From positions 1-64,000 of the forward strand of contig NZ_FQWX01000009.1 in NCBI RefSeq assembly GCF_900129815.1: 64,000 bases of DNA, given 5' to 3'. Below are positions 35,694 through 44,999 of the stretch, piece by piece (the stretch's first letter is position 1; each line of letters opens with the position of its first letter). The notes under the pieces were generated by a model. The model was not told where the DNA came from. It did no database searches and saw nothing but the letters and a program-made list of their open reading frames with translations. Source of the DNA: Asaccharospora irregularis DSM 2635 (GTDB lineage: Bacteria; Bacillota; Clostridia; Peptostreptococcales; Peptostreptococcaceae). Position numbers and translations under genes: made by a program.

Positions 35694-36404
35694 TTATTCA
35701 ATATTATTTTCCTTAACATTTTTATCTTCATATATTCTTTTCATCATATATATCAACACTGTTAATGCAAATAATACTAACAAACCTGTAACCATAAGTT
35801 TAGCCCCACCAGTTAACATTCCACCTACATAAGAATAAACTATAGTCGCAGGCAATTGCCCAATCCCTGTAGCTACAAAGAATGACATAAAACTCATAGA
35901 TGTCAAGCCAGCTGCATAACTTACAATATCGAAAGATATAAATGGAAGTAGTCTAGCTATTAATATAGTGTGCTTTCCATATTTATCAAAAAACTCGTCT
36001 ATACTTTCTAGTGCAAACTTACTTGTAAGTTTTATTGCGACATCTCTTCCTAAAAATCTTGATATATAAAAACATAACGCTGCTCCTGCCATAGCACTAC
36101 TCCAAGATAAAATAGCACCTTTTACCCATCCAAATAATGCTGCATTTGAAAATGTAATTAAAAATGCAGGTAATGGCGCTGCTACAGATTGAAGGAGCAT
36201 AAGCAAAAATGATATCACAGGTGCCCATATTCCAAATGATAGTATATACTGTTTTATAGACTCTATATCCAACATACTCAAATAAAATATCATTTGATTT
36301 ATATTTCTATTAATTGGTGGTACAAACAAATAAATTGCAAGTACTCCTATAACCACCGCTATTTTTAATAGTAGCGACTTCTTTTTTATTTCTATTTTAA
36401 TCAC
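35694..36404 (-). CDS. TVP38/TMEM64-family membrane protein
   Basis: A 236-residue protein with five to six membrane segments and the VTT signature: LMLLQSVAAPLPAFLITFSNAALFGWVKGA, a Gly/Ala-rich helix, then LIARLLPFISFDIVSYAAGLTSMS. It is probably a lipid-linked membrane protein; related proteins beside rhodanese-like genes have been suggested to work in sulfur or selenium handling. It follows the rhodanese lipoprotein gene by ten bases. The start is uncertain: AGGAG touches the in-frame GTG at 36404 and lies 8 bases before an ATA codon, and no ATG is nearby. Confidence 0.8.
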   Translation of the reverse strand: MIKIEIKKKSLLLKIAVVIGVLAIYLFVPPINRNINQMIFYLSMLDIESIKQYILSFGIWAPVISFLLMLLQSVAAPLPAFLITFSNAALFGWVKGAILSWSSAMAGAALCFYISRFLGRDVAIKLTSKFALESIDEFFDKYGKHTILIARLLPFISFDIVSYAAGLTSMSFMSFFVATGIGQLPATIVYSYVGGMLTGGAKLMVTGLLVLFALTVLIYMMKRIYEDKNVKENNIE

Positions 36405-36413
36405 TCCTATAGT

Positions 36414-37403
36414 CTATTTTTCAACTTGGTTGCTTTCATCTCCTGCCCATTCGTAGTATGATGCATCGTAGTTTCTAACGTTTTCATAACCTGCATTTTT
36501 AAGAACCAAAGCCATGTGTGCAGATCTTATTCCAGCTGTACAATATGTAACTATATTATCAGATTTTTCTACCCCAGCCTCTTTCATAACCTTGTCTATC
36601 TCTTCATTTGACTTTATAGTTCCATCTTCATTATAAAGTTTTGTAAAAGGAATATTTATGGCATCTGGTAAGTGTCCTCCTCTAGCTTCACCAAAATTAG
36701 TTGCGCCCTTGTACTCATCCTCGCCTCTAACATCGATTATTTTAAGTTCCTTATATTCTTTCTTTAAATCATCTGTACTTATATTTAAATCTGGTTTTAT
36801 ACTATCTAATTTCAAATCACTTTTAGCTATCTCTTTTGGTTCATCTTTAGTTACTTCTTTTTGTTCTGATGACCATAAATCAAATCCACCATTTAACATT
36901 CTCGCATCTATTCCAGCCCTTTGTAAGCACCAAACTATTCTTCCATCGTCTCCCCATCCATCTTTATTAGCATAAACTACAACTTGACTTTCTTTTTTTA
37001 TTCCTAGTTTGCTTAAATTATCTGATAGAGCTTCTTTATCCTGTAAAGTTCCCCAATCTTTTTCTCCTGCTTTACCCTCAACTTTTGCTAGGCTTTGCCA
37101 AGCCACATTAATAGCACCAGGTATATGTCCTGCCTTATATTCCTTTTCCGCCCTTGCATCTATTATTAATAACTTATCATTTTTATCCATGTTTTCTTCC
37201 AGCCATGATAAACTTGTAAAGTAATCATTGTTGTCAAAATTATAATCATCCTTAGTTGTAGCCTCTGTTTTTTGATCTACCGCTTCTTCCTTTTTAGTAT
37301 TCTCCTTGTTGCTTTGAGAATCATCTTTGTTTGCACATCCAGCAAACATACTTCCAACCATCACCATAGACAATAAAATTGCTATTTTCTTATTAACTTT
37401 CAT
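36414..37403 (-). CDS. Two-domain rhodanese (sulfurtransferase) lipoprotein
   Basis: The lipobox MFAGC (Cys23) anchors it outside the membrane, followed by a charged linker. Two rhodanese domains follow (about residues 60-185 and 200-325). The second has the active-site loop TYCTAGIRSAH with the catalytic Cys. In the first the loop position reads YANKDGWGDDG, with no Cys, so this domain is inactive, as in the N-terminal half of classical two-domain thiosulfate sulfurtransferases. It would move sulfane sulfur to cyanide or thiols at the cell surface. The VTT gene follows in the same operon. Confidence 0.88.
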   Translation of the reverse strand: MKVNKKIAILLSMVMVGSMFAGCANKDDSQSNKENTKKEEAVDQKTEATTKDDYNFDNNDYFTSLSWLEENMDKNDKLLIIDARAEKEYKAGHIPGAINVAWQSLAKVEGKAGEKDWGTLQDKEALSDNLSKLGIKKESQVVVYANKDGWGDDGRIVWCLQRAGIDARMLNGGFDLWSSEQKEVTKDEPKEIAKSDLKLDSIKPDLNISTDDLKKEYKELKIIDVRGEDEYKGATNFGEARGGHLPDAINIPFTKLYNEDGTIKSNEEIDKVMKEAGVEKSDNIVTYCTAGIRSAHMALVLKNAGYENVRNYDASYYEWAGDESNQVEK

Positions 37404-37571
37404 ATTTCATCCCCCTTATCATCTTTTTAAAACATATAAACCCCGCTTAATAAATTATAACACAGCAATTTATACTATGATACAGCAGGTATTTTCATAT
37501 TATTTATATAAATAGATATTTTCTATATACTTCTTTATTACATGACTTTGAAATATTTTATAATACAAATT

Positions 37572-37610
37572 CCCCTTATAATATTAAGTGATTTATAATA
37601 TTATAAGGGG
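37572..37610 (-). terminator. Terminator of the 145-residue protein gene
   Basis: A perfect 15-bp stem CCCCTTATAATATTA/TAATATTATAAGGGG, 40 bases past the stop. Confidence 0.7.
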
Positions 37611-37649
37611 ATTATATAGAAAAACAGCCTTTTAATTAGCTTTTATACA

Positions 37650-38087
37650 TTACTTTTTTAAGTCCTCTTCATACTCTTCGTACTCATCATACTTGTCACC
37701 ATAGTTATTTTCTATAGTAACTTCGTCTTTATCACTTTCGGCAGTATTTAAATAATGTTGCATCTCTTCATTAGAAACATGTTCACAGTTATCATGACTT
37801 ATTCTTTTTGAATTAAATTCGTTAACTTTGTCTACTAAATCACTTTTATATCCTGATGAATTATCCATTGTTTTATCATCATCTAAGTTAGCACCATTGT
37901 TTCCAAAACTGCTATTATTTAGATATGTGTCTTCATTCATATTACACTTGGAATTTCTTTTTTTTATTACCCTATAGGACATATATGCACCTGCCCCAGT
38001 TAATGCCAAGCCAGTGTAAGCCATAATCTTCTTATTATCCATTTTGTTCTTTTTTTTCATTTGTCTTTTTACTAGATATGTTAGCAT
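37650..38087 (-). CDS. Hypothetical membrane-anchored acidic protein
   Basis: No family recognised. The N terminus is very basic (LVKRQMKKKNKMDNKK), followed by one membrane helix (IMAYTGLALTGAGAYMSYRVI) and a long hydrophilic, acidic tail ending in YDEYEEYEEDLKK. This is the layout of a single-pass protein with a disordered tail, similar to YtxH-like small proteins of firmicutes. The ATG at 38087 has GGAG seven bases upstream. Single gene with its own terminator, next to the orphan histidine kinase; no functional link is evident. Confidence 0.6.
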   Translation of the reverse strand: MLTYLVKRQMKKKNKMDNKKIMAYTGLALTGAGAYMSYRVIKKRNSKCNMNEDTYLNNSSFGNNGANLDDDKTMDNSSGYKSDLVDKVNEFNSKRISHDNCEHVSNEEMQHYLNTAESDKDEVTIENNYGDKYDEYEEYEEDLKK

Positions 38088-38218
38088 AAAAATTCTCCTT
38101 TGTTATTATAGTATTTTTATGCTATTAGTATTTGTATTATTCAAATAAAAATTATAGTATTTGCATATTGTATATTTTTACTAGGCAAACCTTTTTAATC
38201 CATATGAACCTCTATCAT

Positions 38219-40264
38219 TTATAGATCAGATAATTCCAATTGTACTTTTTGATTTAATTGGTCAAATTCCAGAACCTGATCTTGACATCCTCTTTTTTCT
38301 GACTTAGGAAGATTTACTATCATAGTAGTTCCCTCATTTTCTTTGCTAATTACATCTATACTTCCATTTAGTTTTTCTATCATATTTTTTACTATATTAA
38401 GCCCTATTCCACTACCTTCTTTATGTCTTAACACTTCTCTATCTATCCTATCAAATCTATTAAATAGTTTGCTTAATTTACTTTCTGGTATACCTATTCC
38501 TGTATCCTTTACACAAATACTTATAAATTCATTGTGATTTTCAATAAACACATCTATACTTCCACTATCACTATTATACTTTATAGCATTAGAAAGGAGG
38601 TTTAGCATTATTCTCTCCATAAAGTCTATATCAACATCACAAAACACTTCTTCCTCATCTGTATCAAAAATCAAGCTTATGTCTTTGTCCTCTGCAAAAG
38701 GCAATACAGACATAGTTATATCTTCAACCAATCTAACTATATTAATACATTTTTTGTTCATCTTGAGGTTGTCATTATCAATTCTACTGGAGTCAATAAA
38801 ATTATTTATCAGCCTCAACAATCTATTACAGTTTTGTTTTACAATTCCGTTAAATTCTGCTATTTGATCGAACTTTTCTTTTTTTATATTTAAATCTTGC
38901 ATTTGAATTGCTGAATAAATTACATTTACCGGAGTTTTAAAATCATGGGATATATTCGATAAAATTTCTTGTCTAGCTTTTTCCATAGTTTTCTTTATTT
39001 CTAATTCATTTTCAACTTTTTTTAGTTTTATAATAGAATCTATGTTTTTTATAATTATTATAAACAAGACTTCTCCTCCTATATCCTTTCTAAATATTGT
39101 GATTTCTCCATTAAACTTAGTATTATTAAAACAAAATTTCCTTTGCAAACCTTTTACCAAATCACCTCTATTGTCGCTAATAATACCTTGTTCAAATGGC
39201 TCTAATTCATAGATATTATAATCAAACTCTTCATCTAAAATATCATCCAGTGATTTTCCAAGTAGTGCATCCGGTGAATCCAACTTAAAGAATTCTCCGA
39301 TTTTATTGTTTGCAAAAACTATTTCCATACCTTCGTAAATTAAAACACCATCCGGAAGACTTACGAGTAGTTGTTCATATTTTTCATTATAACATTCCAA
39401 ATCCATTTTTATACTTTCTAACTTGTATATACTTTCTCTTAATCGATTTTTCTCCATTATTAATTGCCTAAATAATGTTTTATTTGGTCTTTTTATTATA
39501 TCTATTATACATATCTTTAATATATAATAAGTATCAAAAAACCTCAAAATAACTGCTAATAAAAATACAGTATCTATTATTCCATTCCTATTTACATCAA
39601 ATATAGAGTATAAATTATCATATGTTGTTATCATAATTATATTTGTGACCCTCAACATTATGTAAATCTTTAAATCCCTTATAGTTCTACCGCAAATATT
39701 TTTTCTGTTTTTCTTAAGCAATCTAAGGGCATATACATATAAGATAATATGGATATATTGCATTATATCTCTGATATTATAGGGTCCTTCATATATACTT
39801 AGAAATACATCTGTATAGATTGCAGCCCCTAAAATTAAAAATACAAAAACTATTCTTGAGAGTATATGTTTTTTGATACTTATTTCTCTGTTAACATATC
39901 TAGATGAAAAAACAAGCGATAAAGCCTCAAACCCACTAGAAATAAAGTTTAATTGCGTACTCTTGCTGACAGAAGCAGCACCAAACAACTTACTGACAAT
40001 AATAAACATAGAAATCAAATTTATCATTCCTGCAAAAGCAAAAGTAATAGCTATATATTTATAAAAACTACTTTTACCTATATCTACCGAAACCATACAA
40101 ATTAGTAAGCTTGCAATGCCAATAAGACTAGAATTAAAAATAGCCACATAATATACTAAACTCATACTAATTTCGCCAAGCAAAATGGCCATTATTAATA
40201 TAGAAAAGATATACGCTGCCAAAAGTCCTAAAAATTCTTTTGAAACTTTTTTAGACTTTTCCAT
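38219..40264 (-). CDS. Orphan membrane sensor histidine kinase
   Basis: About seven membrane segments (residues 10-255, resembling a MASE3-type sensor), then a coiled coil, a PAS domain (about 285-410, starting EQLLVSLPDGVLIYEG), the phosphoacceptor box NISHDFKTPVNVI, and an ATPase domain with N-box LNLLSNAIKYNSD, G1 DTGIGIPESKL and G2 GSGIGLNIVK. All catalytic motifs look intact. I chose the ATG at 40264 (MEKSKK), eight bases after the AGGGGG site; the open frame starts six codons earlier. No response regulator is adjacent. Clostridial kinases of this type often feed Spo0A, but that is not shown here. Confidence 0.88.
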   Translation of the reverse strand: MEKSKKVSKEFLGLLAAYIFSILIMAILLGEISMSLVYYVAIFNSSLIGIASLLICMVSVDIGKSSFYKYIAITFAFAGMINLISMFIIVSKLFGAASVSKSTQLNFISSGFEALSLVFSSRYVNREISIKKHILSRIVFVFLILGAAIYTDVFLSIYEGPYNIRDIMQYIHIILYVYALRLLKKNRKNICGRTIRDLKIYIMLRVTNIIMITTYDNLYSIFDVNRNGIIDTVFLLAVILRFFDTYYILKICIIDIIKRPNKTLFRQLIMEKNRLRESIYKLESIKMDLECYNEKYEQLLVSLPDGVLIYEGMEIVFANNKIGEFFKLDSPDALLGKSLDDILDEEFDYNIYELEPFEQGIISDNRGDLVKGLQRKFCFNNTKFNGEITIFRKDIGGEVLFIIIIKNIDSIIKLKKVENELEIKKTMEKARQEILSNISHDFKTPVNVIYSAIQMQDLNIKKEKFDQIAEFNGIVKQNCNRLLRLINNFIDSSRIDNDNLKMNKKCINIVRLVEDITMSVLPFAEDKDISLIFDTDEEEVFCDVDIDFMERIMLNLLSNAIKYNSDSGSIDVFIENHNEFISICVKDTGIGIPESKLSKLFNRFDRIDREVLRHKEGSGIGLNIVKNMIEKLNGSIDVISKENEGTTMIVNLPKSEKRGCQDQVLEFDQLNQKVQLELSDL

Positions 40265-40282
40265 ATTTACTATCCCCCTCAT

Positions 40283-40674
40283 TGATAACGATAGACTACC
40301 CCCTTAGTATACTGAAAATTGTAAACATTTTAAATATATAAAGAAATATATTTTTTTACAAATATATTGCAGTATATTTTCTTTATAAAACTCTTAAGAA
40401 AAATTCACCTAATCTATCACTACCTAGAATTCCTTTAAAATATAGTTTTATACCATAGTATTTTTATAATTTGTCTCCCTGGTACACTTATATATTTCGT
40501 TTTGCTATATAAAAACTAATTTTTCCCCTTTTTATTCATTCAATAAAAATATCCAATATCCTTCTATCTTTCTACATTTTATACAAATATAATTTTATTT
40601 AAAAGTAAATTCCTTTTATATTTCACATTAATTTGAATATTCATGGGTTTTATAATACATTGAATTTATAGGTA
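40283..40674. other. AT-rich spacer upstream of the histidine kinase
   Basis: No gene, RNA motif or strong palindrome was found in this stretch. It should hold the kinase promoter, but no hexamer pair stood out. Confidence 0.4.
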
Positions 40675-40729
40675 AAATTTAAGTTACCCCAAAACAATAA
40701 AGCCAATTATTTTGAGGTAACTTAAATTT
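40675..40729 (-). terminator. Terminator of trpP
   Basis: A 20-bp stem with one mismatch (40675-40694 with 40710-40729) around a 15-base loop, 14 bases past the stop; the minus-strand arm ends TTAAATTTT. Confidence 0.8.
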
Positions 40730-40742
40730 CACTTATATACTT

Positions 40743-41297
40743 TTACTTCGCTCTTGCATAGCTAGTTCTTTTTATTGAGATATCTACCACCTTGAATAAG
40801 AATAGTCCTGCCACTAAGTTTATTACTATAGCAGGAGCCACAGCTACTAAAAACAATGCCTTGAATGTTCCTGGAAGACCTACTAGTATCTGAGCTGCAA
40901 ATAAAAATGTACATCCACTTACAAGAGTCCCTAATGACATTAATACAGCTGTAATAACCATATCTTGCTTCTTAGAATTTAATTTATTTAAAATTGGTAA
41001 TTTGTACATAACATACATCATGATATACATTATATTAACTGTAACAATTTTGTCTATAATATTTGGAAATTGTCCTCCTGGAAATTTAGTAGTCAATGCT
41101 GTAAATATACCCGTTATTATACCTGCTACCAAACAAGTTTTATAATCTTCTTTATTTAACACCATTATGGTAAATAGCATCGCCAGTGCCATATCCGGCT
41201 GCATCGGCAAACCTAGTGCCGGTGTTACTTGATGTAGTAGTAATCCTATGGCTAATAGTATTGAATTTAAAGCTAACTTTCTCGTATTTGTTTTCAT
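40743..41297 (-). CDS. trpP: Tryptophan transporter, TrpP family
   Basis: A 184-residue protein with about five to six membrane segments, matching the TrpP family: ALNSILLAIGLLLHQVTPALGLPMQPDMALAML near the start and TTKFPGGQFPNIIDK in the middle loop. It resembles substrate-binding components of ECF transporters, but TrpP works as a tryptophan uptake protein. The preceding T-box with a TGG specifier gives independent support for tryptophan. GGGGG precedes the ATG. Single gene. Confidence 0.9.
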   Translation of the reverse strand: MKTNTRKLALNSILLAIGLLLHQVTPALGLPMQPDMALAMLFTIMVLNKEDYKTCLVAGIITGIFTALTTKFPGGQFPNIIDKIVTVNIMYIMMYVMYKLPILNKLNSKKQDMVITAVLMSLGTLVSGCTFLFAAQILVGLPGTFKALFLVAVAPAIVINLVAGLFLFKVVDISIKRTSYARAK

Positions 41298-41474
41298 GAT
41301 AAAACCCCCTAATATTTTCTAAATTATATAATCTATTTTCTTCAAAATTTTCCTCTGTCCAATGTTCAAATTCATCCTTTCATACCATAGTTTTCACCAC
41401 CTCTCATAATTAGACCCTATATTCAAAATGAATTTCTATATTTAATGGTTCGTATATCCATTTTTGAAATTAAA

Positions 41475-41735
41475 AAACTCCGTCCTAAATTAATAGGACG
41501 GAGTAAATCCGCGTTGCCACCTAAATTGTGTATAACAAAATTATACACCTCTCTACAAGTACTATCATACTCTGCTCGCTATAACGCGCGACTCGCGGTA
41601 AAGTCTACTCTCATAAAATGATTTCAATTTACTCCTCTAAGGCCCATTCATCGAATTTCTTCTTGCCAAGATTCCACCATCCTCAGCTCTCTATATTGAA
41701 GCTAAACTCAACTACTTTCCCTTGTCATAGGATTT
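41475..41735 (-). promoter_or_regulatory. T-box leader with tryptophan (TGG) specifier
   Basis: On the minus strand the T-box sequence AGGTGGCAACGCGGA (41522-41508) is followed by the terminator CTCCGTCCTA/TAGGACGGAG with six T (41475-41503). Stem I upstream contains GAGAGCTGAGGATGGTGGAATC and GATGAATGGGCCTTAGAGGAGTA; the TGG just before GCC occupies the specifier position. Uncharged tRNA-Trp would stabilise the antiterminator and switch trpP on. Confidence 0.92.
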
Positions 41736-41754
41736 ATACAATTTATATATATTA

Positions 41755-41783
41755 ATAATATTCTAGTAACCATTTATTGTCAA
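41755..41783 (-). promoter_or_regulatory. Promoter of the trpP T-box transcript
   Basis: On the minus strand a perfect TTGACA (41783-41778) and TATTAT (41760-41755) are exactly 17 bases apart, some 20 bases ahead of the T-box. The stretch 41784-41938 is AT-rich with no gene seen. Confidence 0.8.
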
Positions 41784-41938
41784 CCACTTTTTAAGACTTC
41801 CTAATTATATAAACTGATTAGTTTAATTCTCTAATATAATTGTGGCTAATTGGTTAATTTCAGCTAATAATTTATATCTAATCTTTCAAATACTATTACA
41901 GTATTATTCGAATAAATTTTTAATACCTTTCTTAGATA

Positions 41939-43036
41939 TTATATTATTTTAAATGGGTTCAAATTTATATCACTTTTTATAATTTCTAAGTCTACGATAT
42001 TATTTAGGAAATTAGCCATAACATCTTTAAATATATCTTCACTTTCAAAGTGTCCAATATCTATTATATTCATGCCCATATCTATTGCATCTTGAGCATC
42101 ATGATATTTAATATCTCCAGTAATAATCACTTGTGCACCAGATTTTTTAGCAACCTTTACCATATCTGCACCAGAGCCTGTAACTACTGCTAACCTTTTT
42201 ATATTAGAGTCGATATCACCAACCACTCTAATATATTTCATTCCAAACTTTTCTTTTATTGTATTAGAAAGTTGTTTTAAAGTTAAAGGTTTTTCCAAAC
42301 AACTTATCCTCCCTAAACCATAGCTTTTTCCTTTATTCTCTAATCTATATATATCATATGCAACTTCTTCATAAGGGTGAGCCTCAAGCATACTATCTAT
42401 TACATTTTTTAAATTATTCTTAGCAACAATAGTTTCAATTTTAACCTCATCAGTGTATTCAACTTCTCCTAAAGTCCCTAAAAAAGGATTACTACCCTCT
42501 AAGGGCTTAAATGTACCTACCCCTTGACTATTGAAAGTGCAGTGACTGTAGTTGCCTATATAACCTGCTCCAGATCTTCCTAATGCATCTCTAACTAAAG
42601 ATATATGGCTATTGGGAACATATACCACAACCTTGTATAAAACCTCTACATCAGTAGCCTCTAGTACTTGTTTGCTGTCAAATCCCATAATTTCCATGAA
42701 GTAATCATTTAATCCATCAAATGCTATGTCAAAGTTAGTATGCATGGAATAGATTGATATTCCATTTTTTATAAGTTTATGTATTAGTTTACCTTTTAAA
42801 TCATCAGTATTTACCTTATTTATTTTACCAAATATAAAAGGATGATGAGTTACAATTAAATCAACCTTTTTTTGTATAGCCTCTTGTACTACCTTTTCAT
42901 TAGCCTCAAGTACAACTAATACTTTTTTTATATCTGATTCAAAGTCCCCTACTATAAGCCCTACATTATCCCAGCTATAAGCTAAGTTTAGAGGATATTT
43001 TTCTTCTATTTTTCCTATAAGTCTCTCTAATTTCAT
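41939..43036 (-). CDS. Nif3-like dinuclear metal centre protein
   Basis: A 365-residue Nif3/YqfO-type protein. Metal ligands are visible in THHPFIFGK (residues 63-71), SMHTNFDIAFDG (about 95-106) and DIGHFESED near the end. The middle carries the PII/CutA-like insertion (about residues 130-235: YKVVVYVPNSHISLVRDAL, LEAHPYEEVAYDIY) found in Bacillus YqfO. Function is still uncertain; GTP cyclohydrolase I type 2 annotations exist but are weakly based. It follows trmK by 25 bases, a gene order (sigA-trmK-nif3) common in firmicutes. Confidence 0.92.
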   Translation of the reverse strand: MKLERLIGKIEEKYPLNLAYSWDNVGLIVGDFESDIKKVLVVLEANEKVVQEAIQKKVDLIVTHHPFIFGKINKVNTDDLKGKLIHKLIKNGISIYSMHTNFDIAFDGLNDYFMEIMGFDSKQVLEATDVEVLYKVVVYVPNSHISLVRDALGRSGAGYIGNYSHCTFNSQGVGTFKPLEGSNPFLGTLGEVEYTDEVKIETIVAKNNLKNVIDSMLEAHPYEEVAYDIYRLENKGKSYGLGRISCLEKPLTLKQLSNTIKEKFGMKYIRVVGDIDSNIKRLAVVTGSGADMVKVAKKSGAQVIITGDIKYHDAQDAIDMGMNIIDIGHFESEDIFKDVMANFLNNIVDLEIIKSDINLNPFKII

Positions 43037-43061
43037 ACCACCAACTCCTTACTAAATTATA

Positions 43062-43763
43062 CTAATTTCCTAATATACACTTAAGTTTTTCTATTGATTT
43101 AGTAATACATTTTTTCTTTTTTTCTATTTCATAGCCAGTTTTCCCTTCTATATTTTTTAATATAGAAGTGTACGAACTTATTTTTCTATCTACAAACTCT
43201 TTAAGTAGTACATCTTTGTTTTCTATAAGTTTACTTCCAACTTCATAATATACTTCATCTTCTACAACAGTATTTTCTCCAGTGTATTTAGCTATAATTA
43301 TCTCATATAATCTAAAATCCTCTTTTACTAATACCTCATCAAGTATTTCATATCCATTATTTAAAAGATATTTCCTAAGTTCATTTTGAGCTTGCATAGG
43401 TTGAAGTATTAATTTTTGAGCATTGTGGGATACTTCCTGCTTGGCATCCAATATTTCACTAATTAAAATCCCACCCATTCCAGCTATTATAATCTCATCT
43501 ACTTCTCCTTTTTTTAAGACTTCTATCCCCGATCCAAGTCTTAAATCAACCTTATCTAGAAGATTATTTTGTATAACTTCTTTTCTAGCATTATCAAGAG
43601 GACCTTTATTGACATCAGATAATACTGCATATGATACATAACCTTTCTTTAATAAATACACCGGTATATAACCATGATCTGTCCCTATGTCGGCTATCTT
43701 TTTATCCTTAGTTACTAAATGTGATATTTTTAATAGTCTATCTGTTAATCTCAAACTTGCCAT
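43062..43763 (-). CDS. trmK: tRNA (adenine22-N1)-methyltransferase TrmK
   Basis: Methylates A22 of tRNA (mostly tRNA-Ser and others) using S-adenosylmethionine. SAM-binding motifs are KKIADIGTDHGYIPVYLLK near the start and DEIIIAGMGGILISEIL near residue 95, with LILQPMQAQNELRKYL after it. Size (233) fits. The start is unclear: the ATG at 43763 has AAAGGA touching it, while a TTG three codons earlier has no site. A terminator stem ends only about 12 bases before the gene, so expression may come from read-through of sigA transcripts. Confidence 0.9.
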   Translation of the reverse strand: MASLRLTDRLLKISHLVTKDKKIADIGTDHGYIPVYLLKKGYVSYAVLSDVNKGPLDNARKEVIQNNLLDKVDLRLGSGIEVLKKGEVDEIIIAGMGGILISEILDAKQEVSHNAQKLILQPMQAQNELRKYLLNNGYEILDEVLVKEDFRLYEIIIAKYTGENTVVEDEVYYEVGSKLIENKDVLLKEFVDRKISSYTSILKNIEGKTGYEIEKKKKCITKSIEKLKCILGN

Positions 43764-43774
43764 TCCTTTCAAAA

Positions 43775-43803
43775 AAATTCGCCCTATATAAAGGCGAATT
43801 TTT
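43775..43803 (-). terminator. Terminator or attenuator between sigA and trmK
   Basis: A 9- to 10-bp stem AAAATTCGCC/GGCGAATTTT with a short AT loop, then a T run on the minus strand immediately before the trmK ribosome site. Confidence 0.8.
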
Positions 43804-43813
43804 ATTATATATT

Positions 43814-44983
43814 TTAGTCTAAGTAATCTCTAAGTTTTTTAGATCTGCTTGGATGTCTTAATTTTCTTAGTGCTTTTGCTTCTATTTGTCTTATTCTTTC
43901 CCTAGTTACATCAAACTCTTTTCCAACTTCTTCAAGGGTTCTAGCTCTTCCATCCTCTAATCCGAATCTTAGTTTTAGTACTTTTTGCTCTCTATCGTTT
44001 AAAGATCCTAATACATCTTCTATTTGTTCCTTTAATAGTGAGTATGCAGCTGCCTCTGCTGGTGCTGGTGCATCGTCATCCGGTATAAAATCTCCTAGAT
44101 GACTATCTTCTTCTTCTCCTATTGGTGTTTCAAGAGAAACAGGATCTTGAGCTATTTTCATTATTTCTCTAACTTTATCTTCAGTCATTTCCATTTCTTT
44201 TGCTATCTCTTCTGGCTTTGGATCCCTACCAAGCTCTTGAAGTAACTGTCTAGATACTCTTATTAGTTTATTTATAGTTTCAACCATATGAACAGGTATT
44301 CTTATAGTTCTAGCTTGATCTGCTATTGCCCTAGTTATCGCCTGTCTTATCCACCAAGTAGCATAAGTACTGAACTTGTACCCTTTTGTATAATCAAACT
44401 TTTCAACAGCTTTTATAAGACCTAAATTTCCCTCTTGTATTAAATCCAAGAAAAGCATACCTCTTCCTACATATCTCTTAGCTATACTTACAACCAGTCT
44501 AAGGTTAGCCTCTACAAGTCTTTGCTTTGCTATTTCGTCTCCTTCATGCATTCTCTTAGCAAACTCAACCTCTTCATGCGGCTTAAGTAACGGAATCTTA
44601 CCAATTTCCTTTAGGTACATCCTAACTGGGTCATCTATACTTATACCTTTTGGTAGAGATAAATCTATAACCTCTATATTGGTATCACTAGATTCTTTTT
44701 CTGAATCATCTACTAATGTATCATCTATATTATGAATATCTAGTTCATCATCATTAGATGAAAAATCTATGTCTACTTTGTTATTTTTACTCTCTGTTAC
44801 TTCTATACCTAAGTTTCCTAAAGTCTCATATAAGTTTTCTATTTGATCTTTATCCAGTTCATTTTCCGAAAAAGCTTCCATTATTTCAGAAAGTGTAAGC
44901 GAACCTTGCTTTTTTCCTTTTTCAATTAAAGTTTTTGCAGTAACCTTCTTTGTCTCTTTTTTATTATTATTTTGAACTTCCAC
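43814..44983 (-). CDS. sigA: Primary RNA polymerase sigma factor SigA (RpoD)
   Basis: The housekeeping sigma factor. It has an acidic region 1.1, region 1.2 ([17 protein letters not shown]), the core region 2 with [22 protein letters not shown] and [20 protein letters not shown] (-10 recognition), region 3, and region 4.2 [25 protein letters not shown] (-35 recognition). I chose the GTG at 44983 as start because GGAGG lies seven bases upstream, giving 389 residues. It follows dnaG in the conserved dnaG-sigA operon. Confidence 0.97.
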   Translation of the reverse strand: MEVQNNNKKETKKVTAKTLIEKGKKQGSLTLSEIMEAFSENELDKDQIENLYETLGNLGIEVTESKNNKVDIDFSSNDDELDIHNIDDTLVDDSEKESSDTNIEVIDLSLPKGISIDDPVRMYLKEIGKIPLLKPHEEVEFAKRMHEGDEIAKQRLVEANLRLVVSIAKRYVGRGMLFLDLIQEGNLGLIKAVEKFDYTKGYKFSTYATWWIRQAITRAIADQARTIRIPVHMVETINKLIRVSRQLLQELGRDPKPEEIAKEMEMTEDKVREIMKIAQDPVSLETPIGEEEDSHLGDFIPDDDAPAPAEAAAYSLLKEQIEDVLGSLNDREQKVLKLRFGLEDGRARTLEEVGKEFDVTRERIRQIEAKALRKLRHPSRSKKLRDYLD

Positions 44984-44999
44984 ACTCAAACCTCCTTTC

